Shown here: positions 1 to 8,312 of the stretch, piece by piece
Numbering within the stretch: the stretch's first letter is position 1
How the letters are laid out: each line of letters opens with the position of its first letter
NCBI RefSeq assembly: GCF_014358015.1
Contig: NZ_JACONV010000006.1
Span: forward strand, 168,938 to 232,937
Direction of reading: 5' to 3'
DNA length: 64,000 nucleotides
From: Pseudomonas triticifolii
Lineage (GTDB): Bacteria > Pseudomonadota > Gammaproteobacteria > Pseudomonadales > Pseudomonadaceae
Made by a program: the position numbers and the translations under genes
The notes under the pieces: model-generated
Told to the model about the DNA's origin: nothing
The model's input: the letters and a program-made list of their open reading frames with translations, nothing else
Database searches by the model: none

Positions 1-1358
1 AGACCGGCATCGAGCGGCTGGCTCGGGCGACTGATCGCAATGCCATACCAGTCCAGCTTGCGGGTCAGCACCATGAACACGGCCAGCAGGCCAAACAGCA
101 GCAAAGCGCCCATCAGCAACGCATAATCTTCAGCACTGAGCAGGCCGTAGAGCAACCCGTACAACGCCGTCAGCCCGGCCGCAAAGCCCGCCCCATGACC
201 CACGCTGCGCAGCACGTGACTGACATAAAAACCGATCAGACACACACAGGCACTCGCCGACAGCACGTAGGCCATGGCAAAGCCCAGATGCTCGGACAGC
301 GATAGCAACATCAGGTAGAACAACGCCAGCGCCGCGCCCACCAGTGCGTATTGAACCGGGTGCACCGCCATACTTTTAAGGACTTCGAAAAGGAAGAATC
401 CGGCGAACGTCAGCGCGATGAACAACAGCGCGTATTTGATCGCTCGATCACTCTTGAGGTACTGATCCACAGGATCGACAAAACTCACACCGAAGCTGCG
501 GCTCTTGAAGTCTTCACATGCCTGCGCTGTCAGGCAGCGGCTGAGCGCGTCTTCCAGATTGGTGGAAAAGAACGAGGCCTGCCATGCAGCACTGAAGCCC
601 TGATCGGTGATCTCGCGCTGGGTCGGCAGGTAATTGCCGATGAAACTGGGGTGTGGCCAGTCGGCGTTCAACTGCACGCGGCTGGACTTGCCCACCGGCG
701 CAACCTCGAATTGGCCGGTGCCCTGCAAACGCAGATCGAACGCGAAATCCAGCGTGACCTGCTCGCGACCTTCCAGCATCGGCAGGTTGGCACTCACGCC
801 TTCGCCCAGCCACTCGACTCGTGAACCGGGCAACAGGTCCAGCGTCTGTCCGTTGATCTGCAGTTTGGGAGCGCTTTCGATACCCCGAATATCACTGATG
901 CCCAGCGCCAGATAAGGCTTCTCGAAGGTGTAATCGTCAAAGTCGCCCGTCACACCTAACTGCTCAGGCAACACGAACTGGCCGCTGATGTGGTTATCGG
1001 CGTGATAAAGACGCGCCTCATAGATGCCTCGGGCGCGCAGCTCGGTCTGCACCTTGCCATCGAGTTCGAACCGCTCCGGCAGAAAGTACAGATACCCTCG
1101 CTCAGAGGCGTTTTCAACATAACGCTCTTCGGTCTGGGCGTTGGTTTTCGAGATCCGCACGATCTTGCGATACGGCACGACCAGAATCGGGCCAGTCAGA
1201 CGCTGACTGAAGCTGGAACTGCGCGCAATGTCCTCAAGCACCCCGTCGCGTTGCAACTGTCGGTCTGTGATCAGACTGCCGATCATCAACAATGGAATCA
1301 GCAACAGCAGGATCAGCAGCGCAATGGTGCCCAGTTTTACAGCCAGATTTCGGTTCAT
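1..1358 (-). CDS. creD: CreD family inner membrane protein (3' end cut by window edge)
   Basis: Reading leftwards from the ATG at 1358, an uninterrupted frame of about 452 codons reaches the window edge. The start MNRNLAVKLG is followed by a long hydrophobic segment (residues about 8-27), a large soluble periplasmic region, and then several closely spaced membrane helices in the last third. That is the layout of CreD, which is about 450 aa in E. coli, so only a few C-terminal codons should be missing. In Enterobacteria and Pseudomonas creD is the main target of the CreBC two-component system and its product is linked to envelope integrity and beta-lactam response; its biochemistry is not known. 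It lies downstream of creB-creC on the same strand, separated by 139 bp that hold a repeat resembling a response-regulator site. Confidence 0.9.
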   Translation of the reverse strand, partial: MNRNLAVKLGTIALLILLLLIPLLMIGSLITDRQLQRDGVLEDIARSSSFSQRLTGPILVVPYRKIVRISKTNAQTEERYVENASERGYLYFLPERFELDGKVQTELRARGIYEARLYHADNHISGQFVLPEQLGVTGDFDDYTFEKPYLALGISDIRGIESAPKLQINGQTLDLLPGSRVEWLGEGVSANLPMLEGREQVTLDFAFDLRLQGTGQFEVAPVGKSSRVQLNADWPHPSFIGNYLPTQREITDQGFSAAWQASFFSTNLEDALSRCLTAQACEDFKSRSFGVSFVDPVDQYLKSDRAIKYALLFIALTFAGFFLFEVLKSMAVHPVQYALVGAALALFYLMLLSLSEHLGFAMAYVLSASACVCLIGFYVSHVLRSVGHGAGFAAGLTALYGLLYGLLSAEDYALLMGALLLFGLLAVFMVLTRKLDWYGIAISRPSQPLDAG

Positions 1359-1420
1359 GGGGCTCTCCCTGTTTTTCGATGGGGAGAGTCTGGAATGGGC
1401 ATGTGGAGACAGGATGGGGG

Positions 1421-1439
1421 TTGTGTGGAGATTGTGTGG
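1421..1439 (-). promoter_or_regulatory. Candidate CreB-type direct repeat upstream of creD
   Basis: TTGTGTGG occurs at 1421-1428 and again at 1432-1439, an 11-bp pitch, 63-81 bp upstream of the creD start. A related half-site (ATGTGGAGA) lies about two turns away at 1401. OmpR/PhoB-family regulators such as CreB typically bind direct repeats spaced 11 bp. The assignment to CreB is inference; the sequence differs from the enterobacterial TTCAC-type cre tag. Confidence 0.4.
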
Positions 1440-1497
1440 TGGTGCACCACACTTTCAGCCGCGTTGTCCTGGGCAGTTCACGGGCATGTGGGATTTA

Positions 1498-2925
1498 TTA
1501 GAGGGCAGACGGCAGCAACAGCCTCACCTCGACCCCGCCCTCGACATTCCCGATGTGCATTTCACCTGCATGCAACTGCACGACTTCTTCTACGAAATTC
1601 AGTCCCAGCCCAGTGCTTTTGCGGCCGCTGTCCGGACGCGGCAGGGAATAGAAACGTTCGCTCAGCCGAGGCAAGGCGTAGTCGGGAATCGGAGCGGCGT
1701 CGTTGTACAGGGTGAAAAGGATCCGCTCACCATCACGCATGGCCTCCAGACTCAACCTGCCATTGACGGGCGTGAAATCCAGCGCGTTGTCGATCAGATT
1801 GGCCAGCGCCTGGCTCAACAGGAAGCGCTCGCCCAAAAGCTGCAGGCCGGGATCGATCTGGATGTCGATGCGCAAGCCCTGACGTTCTATGCGCGTATTT
1901 CTGGCCGTCAGCAGTTCATCGATCAGATCGGCCAACGCTATCGCGACCTTTTCTTCCAGACCCTGGCGCTGTTCGACCATCGCCAGGTTCAGCAGCCGTT
2001 CGATCAGTTGCTGCAAACGGGCGCTTTCGCCCTCGATGTTACTGACGAAACGTTTTCGCTGTTCGCTCGGCATCTCATCCTGCAACAGCTCGGCAGCACC
2101 GCGGATCGCCGCCAGCGGGCTTTTCAGTTCGTGGGTCAGCGTGTGCACGTAGCGCTCGACGTAAGCTTTGCCTTCCAGTTGAGTGCGCATGTGTTCGACC
2201 GCCGCAGACAGTTGCTCAAGCTCGCCACCCCGATAATGCGGCAGCGCTGCGCGACGTCCTTCACTGACGGCCTGGGCATAGCCAGTCAGCCGTCTCAATG
2301 CCGAACCCAGCCACCAGGAAAACAGGCCGCCCATGCAGAGGCCCAGCACCATCAGGCCGCCGCCGTACCACAGCAGCCTGCGCTCGGCGCGGTCAACGTA
2401 GGGTTGCAACGAGCTGTTGGGTTTGGCGACCGTGACCACACCGATGATCGCCCCTTGATCGCGAATCGGCGCACCGACGTGCATCACCGATGAGTTAGGG
2501 TCGTCCGGGTCACTGCGGGTCGAACGCGCACCGTACTCGCCCCGCAAGGTCAGGTACACGTCATTCCAGCGCGAGTAATCCTGACCCACCGCCTGATCGC
2601 TGGAGTCGAGCAGGACGATGCCGTGGGCGTCGGTCACGTAAATGCGGTTATTGACCTGATTCTTGGCCAGCCCCCATATATTCGCAGCAGGCTGACGCAG
2701 ACCGTAGGCCTTGAGTGCGTCTGGCAAGCGGCTTTGGTTCAGGGTGCCGTTCTTGACATTGTCATGAAGAATCTCGGCCAGCAGATTGGCCGTGTCTACA
2801 AGCGTTTCCTCGGTGGACTGACGCACGCCGGGACGCACTTCCTTCATCACCGTGTTGAGCACGAAGTAGCCGGTCAATGCGATGAACACCGCGTAGACCA
2901 GAAAAATCCGCATGCTCAACGGCAT
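1498..2925 (-). CDS. creC: CreC sensor histidine kinase
   Basis: This 475-aa membrane sensor kinase has an N-terminal helix (residues about 6-25), a periplasmic sensor region, a second helix (about 186-207) and a HAMP-like linker. The dimerisation domain carries phospho-acceptor His265 in HTLTHELKSPL. The ATPase domain has an N box (NLIDNALDF) and a G box (STGLGLNFV). The order and length match CreC, which autophosphorylates in response to carbon source or envelope signals and passes the phosphate to CreB. Its start codon overlaps the creB stop by one base (TGATG), so the two are translationally coupled. The ATG at residue 5 is an alternative start. Confidence 0.93.
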   Translation of the reverse strand: MPLSMRIFLVYAVFIALTGYFVLNTVMKEVRPGVRQSTEETLVDTANLLAEILHDNVKNGTLNQSRLPDALKAYGLRQPAANIWGLAKNQVNNRIYVTDAHGIVLLDSSDQAVGQDYSRWNDVYLTLRGEYGARSTRSDPDDPNSSVMHVGAPIRDQGAIIGVVTVAKPNSSLQPYVDRAERRLLWYGGGLMVLGLCMGGLFSWWLGSALRRLTGYAQAVSEGRRAALPHYRGGELEQLSAAVEHMRTQLEGKAYVERYVHTLTHELKSPLAAIRGAAELLQDEMPSEQRKRFVSNIEGESARLQQLIERLLNLAMVEQRQGLEEKVAIALADLIDELLTARNTRIERQGLRIDIQIDPGLQLLGERFLLSQALANLIDNALDFTPVNGRLSLEAMRDGERILFTLYNDAAPIPDYALPRLSERFYSLPRPDSGRKSTGLGLNFVEEVVQLHAGEMHIGNVEGGVEVRLLLPSAL

Positions 2926-3605
2926 CAGCTATGGCCCGGGCTGAAGCTGTAACCTAGGCCGCGATGGGTCTGGATCGGCTCGGCATCGGCCGCGACGACA
3001 CGCAGCTTGGCACGTACGCTCTTGATGTGGCTGTCGATGCTGCGCTCGTAACCTGCATCCGCCGCAACCCCCATCGCATCAAGCAGTTGCTCGCGGCTGA
3101 ACACGCGCTCGGGCTGGGCAAGCAGGCACTGCAACAGGCGGAATTCGTGACGGGTCAGGCTCAACGGCTGGTTGCGGTAGCTGATCTGGAAACGCTCAAG
3201 ATCAACCGTGAACGGCTGGTTTTCCGAAACCGTGACAGAGCGCGGCTGCATGCGTTTCAGGATCGCCCGAACCCTTGCAGCGACCTCTCGCGGGCTGAAC
3301 GGCTTGACGACATAGTCATCCGCGCCGATTTCAAGCCCCACGACGCGGTCGATTTCAGCGTCGCGCGCGCTCAGGAAAATCACCGGCACGTCGCTGAAAC
3401 GCCGTAGCTGTTTGCAGGCCTCGAACCCGGTGATATCCGGCAACCCGATGTCCAGAATGATCAGATCGGCCGGCGACACGCGCTGCTGCTCGACGGCCTC
3501 CTGGCCCAGACTGAGCCAAGAGGTGGTAAACCCTTCGCTTTGCAGCACATAGATCAGCGTGTCGGCAATCGCGGCTTCGTCTTCGACAATCAATATGTGC
3601 GGCAT
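2925..3605 (-). CDS. creB: CreB response regulator
   Basis: A 226-aa OmpR/PhoB-type regulator. The receiver domain (residues 1-115) has the acidic pocket EDE at 8-10, phospho-acceptor Asp52 in LDIGLPD and the conserved Lys of VVKPFSP. A winged-helix DNA-binding domain follows (about 130-222), ending RTHRGLGYSF. It is the first gene of a creB-creC-creD cluster read leftwards. CreB activates creD and a small carbon/envelope regulon in relatives. Confidence 0.93.
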   Translation of the reverse strand: MPHILIVEDEAAIADTLIYVLQSEGFTTSWLSLGQEAVEQQRVSPADLIILDIGLPDITGFEACKQLRRFSDVPVIFLSARDAEIDRVVGLEIGADDYVVKPFSPREVAARVRAILKRMQPRSVTVSENQPFTVDLERFQISYRNQPLSLTRHEFRLLQCLLAQPERVFSREQLLDAMGVAADAGYERSIDSHIKSVRAKLRVVAADAEPIQTHRGLGYSFSPGHS

Positions 3606-3664
3606 GGCATCCGGGCGCTGGGAGAGAGGGCGAAACGTTGCGCGATTTCAGCCCTCTGCGTCAA

Positions 3665-4174
3665 TCAGCAATCGGGTTTATCAGCGGTATAACGGCGCGC
3701 CGGATTGACCGCTGCGTCGAACTCGCGCAGCGCCTTGGCGCCGATCAGCAACGGGTAGTTGAAGTGGCTGCGGTCCACCAGATTGACCTCAACAGTGCGC
3801 TTCTTGTCACCCAGGCACAGCTCCATGTCCACCACCGGGCGCTTGGTCGGGTCGATCACTTCGTCGTCTTCGTCATCGCCCTCGGAGCGGCCCTTGATCT
3901 TGCTGATCCGCGAGACCTTGTGCTCGTAGACCTTGCTGTCGGCGTCCTTGGTCGCCAGACGGAAACGCACCCAGTCATCGCCATCACGCTTGAACAACTC
4001 GATGTCTTTGGCCGACAGCGAAGCGGTCAACGCACCGGTGTCCATCTTGGCCTTGAAGGTCTGGCCGACATCCACCACCTTGATGTTTTCATAGCGACCA
4101 TACAGCGTCGGTTCGGCTGCCATGACAGGCAGAGCGAGCAGGGACAACAGCGCCAGAATCGGTTTCACGTGCAA
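3665..4174 (-). CDS. Secreted retropepsin-like 'ATP-dependent zinc protease' family protein
   Basis: A 169-aa protein with a clear signal peptide (MHVKPILALLSLLALPVMAA, cleavage after about residue 20). The mature part carries KMDTGALTASLSA, where the D-T-G-A core is the aspartic-protease-like signature of the retropepsin-like family long annotated as ATP-dependent zinc protease (PF05618, relatives of RimB/RloA2). This copy is predicted periplasmic. The substrate is unknown. It is a separate unit 59 bp downstream of the creB start, on the same strand. Confidence 0.75.
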   Translation of the reverse strand: MHVKPILALLSLLALPVMAAEPTLYGRYENIKVVDVGQTFKAKMDTGALTASLSAKDIELFKRDGDDWVRFRLATKDADSKVYEHKVSRISKIKGRSEGDDEDDEVIDPTKRPVVDMELCLGDKKRTVEVNLVDRSHFNYPLLIGAKALREFDAAVNPARRYTADKPDC

Positions 4175-4360
4175 GGTTCCTCACAAGGGACAACGCCTGA
4201 TTGGCGCCCGGTTTTAGACAGCGAACCTGCCGTTGGTTCGGCAGCTCAGTGTTCGGCGAGCATAATCCCTCGCACGTGAAACATTTGTAAGTACCTGTGT
4301 AATTGGCGTAAAACGCGATGATCTTTATCATTGCCGGCCCAGCCCCCTCAAGAGCCTTTT

Positions 4361-5254
4361 ATGCGCCGTGTACTCACCGGCTGTTTTGCCACCCTCCTCC
4401 TGCTGATCAACACACTGGTGCTGATTGGCCCGTTACTGGTTTTCGCCCTGCTCAAGCTTTTGTTCAGAGGCCGCATGCGGGATCACTGCTCCCATGCCGT
4501 GATGTGGATTGCCGAAACCTGGGCCGAGATCGACAAACTCATTTTCGCCGCCTGCATTGCGACGCGATGGGATATTCGCGGCGATGAGGGCCTGCGCAGC
4601 GACACGTCGTATCTGGTGATCAGCAACCATCAGTCGTGGGTCGATATCCCCGCACTCATTCAGGCACTTAACCGACGCACCCCGTTCTTCAAGTTCTTTC
4701 TGAAAAAAGAGCTGATCTGGGTGCCGCTGCTGGGTCTAGCGTGGTGGGGGCTGGATTACCCGTTCATGAAACGTTACACCAGGGCTTTTCTGGCCAAACA
4801 CCCGGAACTCAAAGGCAAGGACCTGGAAATCACCAAGGCCGCCTGCGAACTGTTCAAACGCCAGCCAGTGACCATCGTCAACTACCTGGAAGGCACGCGC
4901 TTCACGCCGGCCAAGCATTCGGCGCAAGCCTCGCCCCACACCAGCCTGCTCAAACCCAAGGCGGGTGGCGTGGCATTCGTGCTGGCCGCCATGGGTGAGC
5001 AGCTGGATGCGATTCTGGACGTTACGGTGGTGTATCCCGGCTCAACCATCCCGGGCTTCTGGGACATGCTCTGCGGACGGGTCTCGAACGTGATTGTCGA
5101 TATCAAGACCCGCGAACTGGAACCCTGGCTGTGGCAGGGAGACTACGAGAACGATCCGGTGTTTCGCGAGAAGGTACAGGGCTGGGTCAATCAGCTCTGG
5201 ACCGAGAAGGATGCACGGATTGCAGCGTTAAGGCTGGAGGCACAGCAACACTAA
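4361..5254 (+). CDS. Acyltransferase, 1-acyl-glycerol-3-phosphate type (YihG-like)
   Basis: A 297-aa membrane-associated acyltransferase. The N-terminal hydrophobic helix (residues about 1-28) is followed by the catalytic block ISNHQSWVDI (H-x4-D), FFKFFLKKELIWVPLLG, and the EGTR substrate motif in YLEGTRFTP, all diagnostic of PlsC-type enzymes that acylate lysophosphatidate in phospholipid synthesis. The length and the HQSWVDI variant match the YihG/YihG-like branch rather than PlsC itself. ATG at 4361 is preferred over an in-frame TTG at 4331 because AAGAG sits a few bases upstream of it and translation then starts with MRRVLTG just before the helix. The gene is monocistronic as far as can be seen. 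Confidence 0.85.
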   Translation: MRRVLTGCFATLLLLINTLVLIGPLLVFALLKLLFRGRMRDHCSHAVMWIAETWAEIDKLIFAACIATRWDIRGDEGLRSDTSYLVISNHQSWVDIPALIQALNRRTPFFKFFLKKELIWVPLLGLAWWGLDYPFMKRYTRAFLAKHPELKGKDLEITKAACELFKRQPVTIVNYLEGTRFTPAKHSAQASPHTSLLKPKAGGVAFVLAAMGEQLDAILDVTVVYPGSTIPGFWDMLCGRVSNVIVDIKTRELEPWLWQGDYENDPVFREKVQGWVNQLWTEKDARIAALRLEAQQH

Positions 5255-5255
5255 C

Positions 5256-5275
5256 GATTTTGACAGGTAGACAGC
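5256..5275 (+). promoter_or_regulatory. RHS upstream element, copy 1
   Basis: GATTTTGACAGGTAGACAGC lies 51 bp before the ATG of the first RHS gene. It matches the copies before RHS genes 2 and 3 at 15 of 20 positions with no gaps. It contains TTGACA, which could be a -35 box. The function is inferred only from repeated occurrence and near-constant distance to the start codon. Confidence 0.4.
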
Positions 5276-5326
5276 ATGGCACCGGCTGAAGAATGCTGAC
5301 CTCGAACACCTCAAGAGGTCACACTC

Positions 5327-6355
5327 ATGCCAATGTCCGCCGCCACGCTGCTTGGTTCCTATCGCTACGATGCCCTGAATCGCCTGGCAGACTGTACGCC
5401 AGCGGGCATGGATGCTGTCAGACGCTTCTACCTGAAGGACCGTACCGCCTGCGAGCTTCAAGGACGTTCAGGACGCAGCATTGCGCAGGCAGAGCATTGG
5501 TTACTTGCGATCATCGCCACCGATGCCGCAGTCAACCAAAACGCTCTACTGGCCACCGATCAGTCACGTTCTGTGCTGCACAGCCTCAACGATCAGCAAC
5601 GCCATACATGCGCCTACCCGCCTTACGGCACGTCCGCACAAACGGCACCGTCCGTGTTGACCGGCTATACGGGTCAGATACCTGATCCGGTGACCGGGCA
5701 TTTCCTGCTGGGCAATGGCTACCGGGCATTCAATCCTGTTCTGATGAGGTTCAACAGTCCTGACACGGTAAGCCCGTTCGATGAGGGCGGGTTCAACGCC
5801 TACGCCTATTGCCAAGGTGACCCCGTCAACTACATGGACCCCAGCGGGCGCTTTCCGATAGGTGCTTTAGGAATGCTTTCCGTACGGTTGAGAAAAGTCC
5901 TTCCGGCGGTGGTGAAGAGGGCAAGCCTGAGCGATGAAGACGGTATCTTTCAAACGGTGCGCCAAGCGCTGGAGAGAAAAGTAGTCGCACCAGCACCGAT
6001 AACCCCCACCAGAGAATACCTACGCAGCGCCACACAGGGACTGGACAAACAATCGCCGTTTGTCCAGAAGCTCGCTTCAGTCAACCTCAACCTCGCCAGT
6101 CACGGCGACACTAACCTGACATTGCAGCAGGCAATGGACTACGCCGCTTTGGCGAAACAGGTGAGCACAGGCAAGATGAGCAATTCAGGCGCTCATATAC
6201 ATGCGGCGGCGATGTGGGCGCAAAAGCTGCGCACCGAGGGTAAGAGCCCGACCTCTATGGTGGGACTGGCCTTCAACCTCGCGGGCGCCATGACTTCAGG
6301 AGTGCACGATCATGCGCTCCTCAAAACCGGTGCTTTATTACGCAGAGGATCATGA
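5327..6355 (+). CDS. Orphan RHS-core protein 1 with unknown C-terminal tip
   Basis: A 342-aa protein built of a minimal RHS/YD core (residues about 8-174), starting YRYDALNRL and containing LLATDQ, GYTGQIPDPVTGHFLLGNGYR and FNSPDTVSPFDEGGFNAY, and ending GDPVNYMDPSGR. That last block is the conserved RHS-associated core border. A unique tip of about 168 residues follows, rich in Ala, Leu and Ser, with HIHAAAMWAQKL; I recognise no domain in it. Full RHS proteins are over 1000 aa with many YD repeats, and these short orphans keep only the last repeat and core. No signal peptide and no adjacent same-strand immunity gene are visible. AAGAGG about 9 bases upstream supports the ATG at 5327; a second ATG lies two codons later. 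Confidence 0.8.
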   Translation: MPMSAATLLGSYRYDALNRLADCTPAGMDAVRRFYLKDRTACELQGRSGRSIAQAEHWLLAIIATDAAVNQNALLATDQSRSVLHSLNDQQRHTCAYPPYGTSAQTAPSVLTGYTGQIPDPVTGHFLLGNGYRAFNPVLMRFNSPDTVSPFDEGGFNAYAYCQGDPVNYMDPSGRFPIGALGMLSVRLRKVLPAVVKRASLSDEDGIFQTVRQALERKVVAPAPITPTREYLRSATQGLDKQSPFVQKLASVNLNLASHGDTNLTLQQAMDYAALAKQVSTGKMSNSGAHIHAAAMWAQKLRTEGKSPTSMVGLAFNLAGAMTSGVHDHALLKTGALLRRGS

Positions 6356-6379
6356 CAGGGGGATCCGCGCCCCAGGCAA

Positions 6380-6946
6380 TCAGCTACCCGCCCCCCACAG
6401 CCCGCTCAGGCTCTGCAGCGCGGAGCCGCTGGCGCCTTGTTGCCCCAGGTATTGCAGGATGACAGGGACGAATTGGCTGACCATGTTGCTGTCCATGCCC
6501 AGCGCCTTGAACGCGTTGTTCACGTCACCCATGTTTTGCACATTGCCCAAGGCACTGTTGAGCATCGAGTTGTCGCCTGCCTTGTTTGCGCCCAGCAGCT
6601 TGCCCAGGCCGTTAGCGCCTCCGAGGCTGTCGAGCGCAGAGACACCTGACAGTTGCTCCAGGCCGGGAACCGACTGGGCCAGTTGCGAGTAATCGTTGCC
6701 AGCCAGTTTGTTCTTCGCCAGCCCCAACAATGCACCCGTCCCGCCTACCGCCTGTTCGGGAGTGACATTGAGTTGGGAGCCTAGCGCGTTCAGCAAGCCG
6801 GCCGCCTCGGGTGCGGCTGTAGCTTTCTGATTCCCGCCGGTGGCGTTGGAAACCGCATTCGCTGCGTCATTCAGGTTGAAGGCAAACACCGGGCTTGCTG
6901 CCAGGCCCATCAACGTTGCCAGTGCCATCACGCGTGCAGTCTTCAT
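6380..6946 (-). CDS. DUF2780 family exported protein
   Basis: A 188-aa protein with a signal peptide (MKTARVMALATLMGLAASPV, cleavage near AFA at residue 23). The mature sequence is of low complexity, rich in Gly, Ala, Leu and Asn, with ALGSQLNVTPEQAVGGTGAL and the QFVPVILQYLGQQG block near the end, the pattern of the DUF2780 (VcgC/VcgE-like) family. The function is unknown. It is convergent with RHS gene 1, with only 24 bp between the stops, and faces away from RHS gene 2, so it is not a plausible immunity partner by orientation. Confidence 0.8.
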   Translation of the reverse strand: MKTARVMALATLMGLAASPVFAFNLNDAANAVSNATGGNQKATAAPEAAGLLNALGSQLNVTPEQAVGGTGALLGLAKNKLAGNDYSQLAQSVPGLEQLSGVSALDSLGGANGLGKLLGANKAGDNSMLNSALGNVQNMGDVNNAFKALGMDSNMVSQFVPVILQYLGQQGASGSALQSLSGLWGAGS

Positions 6947-7095
6947 TCGGTCAACCTCATCAAACTGAACCGCCCGTGAGTGGGCGGTAAAACAGACGTT
7001 TTGACTGAGTGAGCCAAGGCTTGTTCCCGATGCCTCACAGGAGATAGCGGTTATTTCCGATTGTGACGTGTGAGCATGACGTCCAGACGGGCATT

Positions 7096-7124
7096 ACCTG
7101 ACAGTTCTGATAGCTAGGCTGCGA
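7096..7124 (+). promoter_or_regulatory. RHS upstream element, copy 2
   Basis: ACCTGACAGTTCTGATAG followed by CTAGGCTGCGA. The 20 bases from 7105 are identical to the copy before RHS gene 3. The element ends about 55 bp before the ATG at 7179. The CTGAYAG unit occurs twice, 9 bp apart, so it could be a tandem half-site. Confidence 0.5.
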
Positions 7125-7178
7125 TCAAAGTCATGCACACACTGAACCTCAATGGTCCGTGCCACCGAGGAAAGCCTG

Positions 7179-8249
7179 ATGACTTCCATCGATTCTACCC
7201 TGCTGTGCCGTTACAGCTACGACCCTGGCGATCGTCTGGCAAGCGCTTCGCGTGCAAATCAGGACACTGCGCAGCATTTCTATATAAAGAATCATTCGAC
7301 TATGCAGATTCAAGGTCAACACCGAAATAGACAGCTACACGTGGATGGCTACTTGCTGGCGCAACAGAATCAGCAGGATCATCAAGCCAGCTTTACGCTG
7401 CTTGCCAGCGACCAACAGCGTTCCGTCATTGCGATGCCTGGGGCCAGTGTTTCGTATACGCCGTATGGCAACAGGAACTCATCGGCCATCCCTCCAGACC
7501 TACCGAGTTTCACCGGGCAGCATGCGGACCTCGTGACCGGGCATTACCTGCTGGGCAATGGCTATCGGGCGCTTAATCCGGTATTGATGAGGTTCAACAG
7601 TCCGGACAGTTTGAGCCCGTTTGGTGAAGGTGGATTTAACGCGTATGGTTATTGCTCTGGGGATCCGGTCAACAGTGTGGATGAGAACGGACATCTAACA
7701 ACCAGAGTGTTAGCCAGCATTTTCAAAGGATTAAGACCCTCATCGACGGTTAGAAACAAAACCAGCATAACTCGACATGCGTCTGTATTATCGCCGGAAT
7801 CGAATTCGGATGTTAAAACGCTTGCTGGAATGATACAGGGTGATGTAACCAACAACGTCTCAGAAAGAGTGCATAAGGTAAAGTCTCTCGGCAAAGTCCC
7901 TAGCACAAAGGACGGGCGACTTATCAAAAAGAAACCTAAGCACTACAAGGAGCGCTTGAAGCAGGCTGGTACGTTCAGCGAACCAGAGCAGAGAGCCATA
8001 CAGCTGCAGATGCGCCCCCTTCCTCCCACTCCTGATGGCCGATGGCTCCGCACCCGTCCGAGCCACAAGAGAACAAACGAAACGCACGTGTATGAACAGG
8101 TCTCATCCGAATATCTCCAGGATGCAACCGAGGTCATGAGCAATGCCATGCGCCCAAAAAAGCGAATAGACATCGTCTTTAGCGAGACAGAAACCGCAAC
8201 AATTCGAGGCTCGAACCAAGCCGTGACACCTGGCGATTCTGATAGCTAG
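7179..8249 (+). CDS. Orphan RHS-core protein 2 with SH3-ligand-like and Tyr motifs in its tip
   Basis: This 356-aa protein opens with the same RHS core as its neighbours (LLCRYSYDPGDRL, LLASDQQRSV, FTGQHADLVTGHYLLGNGYR, FNSPDSLSPFGEGGFNAYGY, GDPVNSVDENG), ending near residue 178. The rest is basic and predicted disordered by composition. Two features stand out: RPLPPTP at residues 279-285 (bases 8013-8033), which fits the RxxPxxP class I SH3-ligand pattern, and HVYEQV with Tyr305 (bases 8085-8102). I preferred the ATG at 7179 to one 27 bp upstream because GAGGAAA lies 8 bp before it and the protein then begins like RHS protein 3. The stop codon lies inside the upstream element of RHS gene 3. 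Confidence 0.75.
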   Translation: MTSIDSTLLCRYSYDPGDRLASASRANQDTAQHFYIKNHSTMQIQGQHRNRQLHVDGYLLAQQNQQDHQASFTLLASDQQRSVIAMPGASVSYTPYGNRNSSAIPPDLPSFTGQHADLVTGHYLLGNGYRALNPVLMRFNSPDSLSPFGEGGFNAYGYCSGDPVNSVDENGHLTTRVLASIFKGLRPSSTVRNKTSITRHASVLSPESNSDVKTLAGMIQGDVTNNVSERVHKVKSLGKVPSTKDGRLIKKKPKHYKERLKQAGTFSEPEQRAIQLQMRPLPPTPDGRWLRTRPSHKRTNETHVYEQVSSEYLQDATEVMSNAMRPKKRIDIVFSETETATIRGSNQAVTPGDSDS

Positions 8250-8257
8250 GCTGCGAA
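8228..8257 (+). promoter_or_regulatory. RHS upstream element, copy 3
   Basis: ACCTGGCGATTCTGATAG followed by CTAGGCTGCGAA. It overlaps the last codons and stop (8247-8249) of RHS gene 2 and ends about 56 bp before the ATG of RHS gene 3, nearly the same distance as copy 2. The overlap with the end of the previous gene suggests that the element came with RHS gene 3 as one unit. Confidence 0.5.
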
Positions 8258-8312
8258 CCGGACTTCGAGCAGGCTCAAACCTGAACGATTCACGCCAGAG
8301 AAGGTAAGCCCC

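Noticed and set aside
6380..6946. DUF2780 protein as immunity protein for RHS protein 1
   Set aside because: It is convergent rather than downstream in the same transcript, has a signal peptide, and belongs to a family found without RHS genes.
5255..8312. hrp box, AlgU or sigma-54 promoter upstream of the RHS genes
   Set aside because: A TCTGA resembling an AlgU -10 is present, but no GAACTT lies at the right distance. No GGAACC-N16-CCAC or TGGCAC-N5-TTGC was found.
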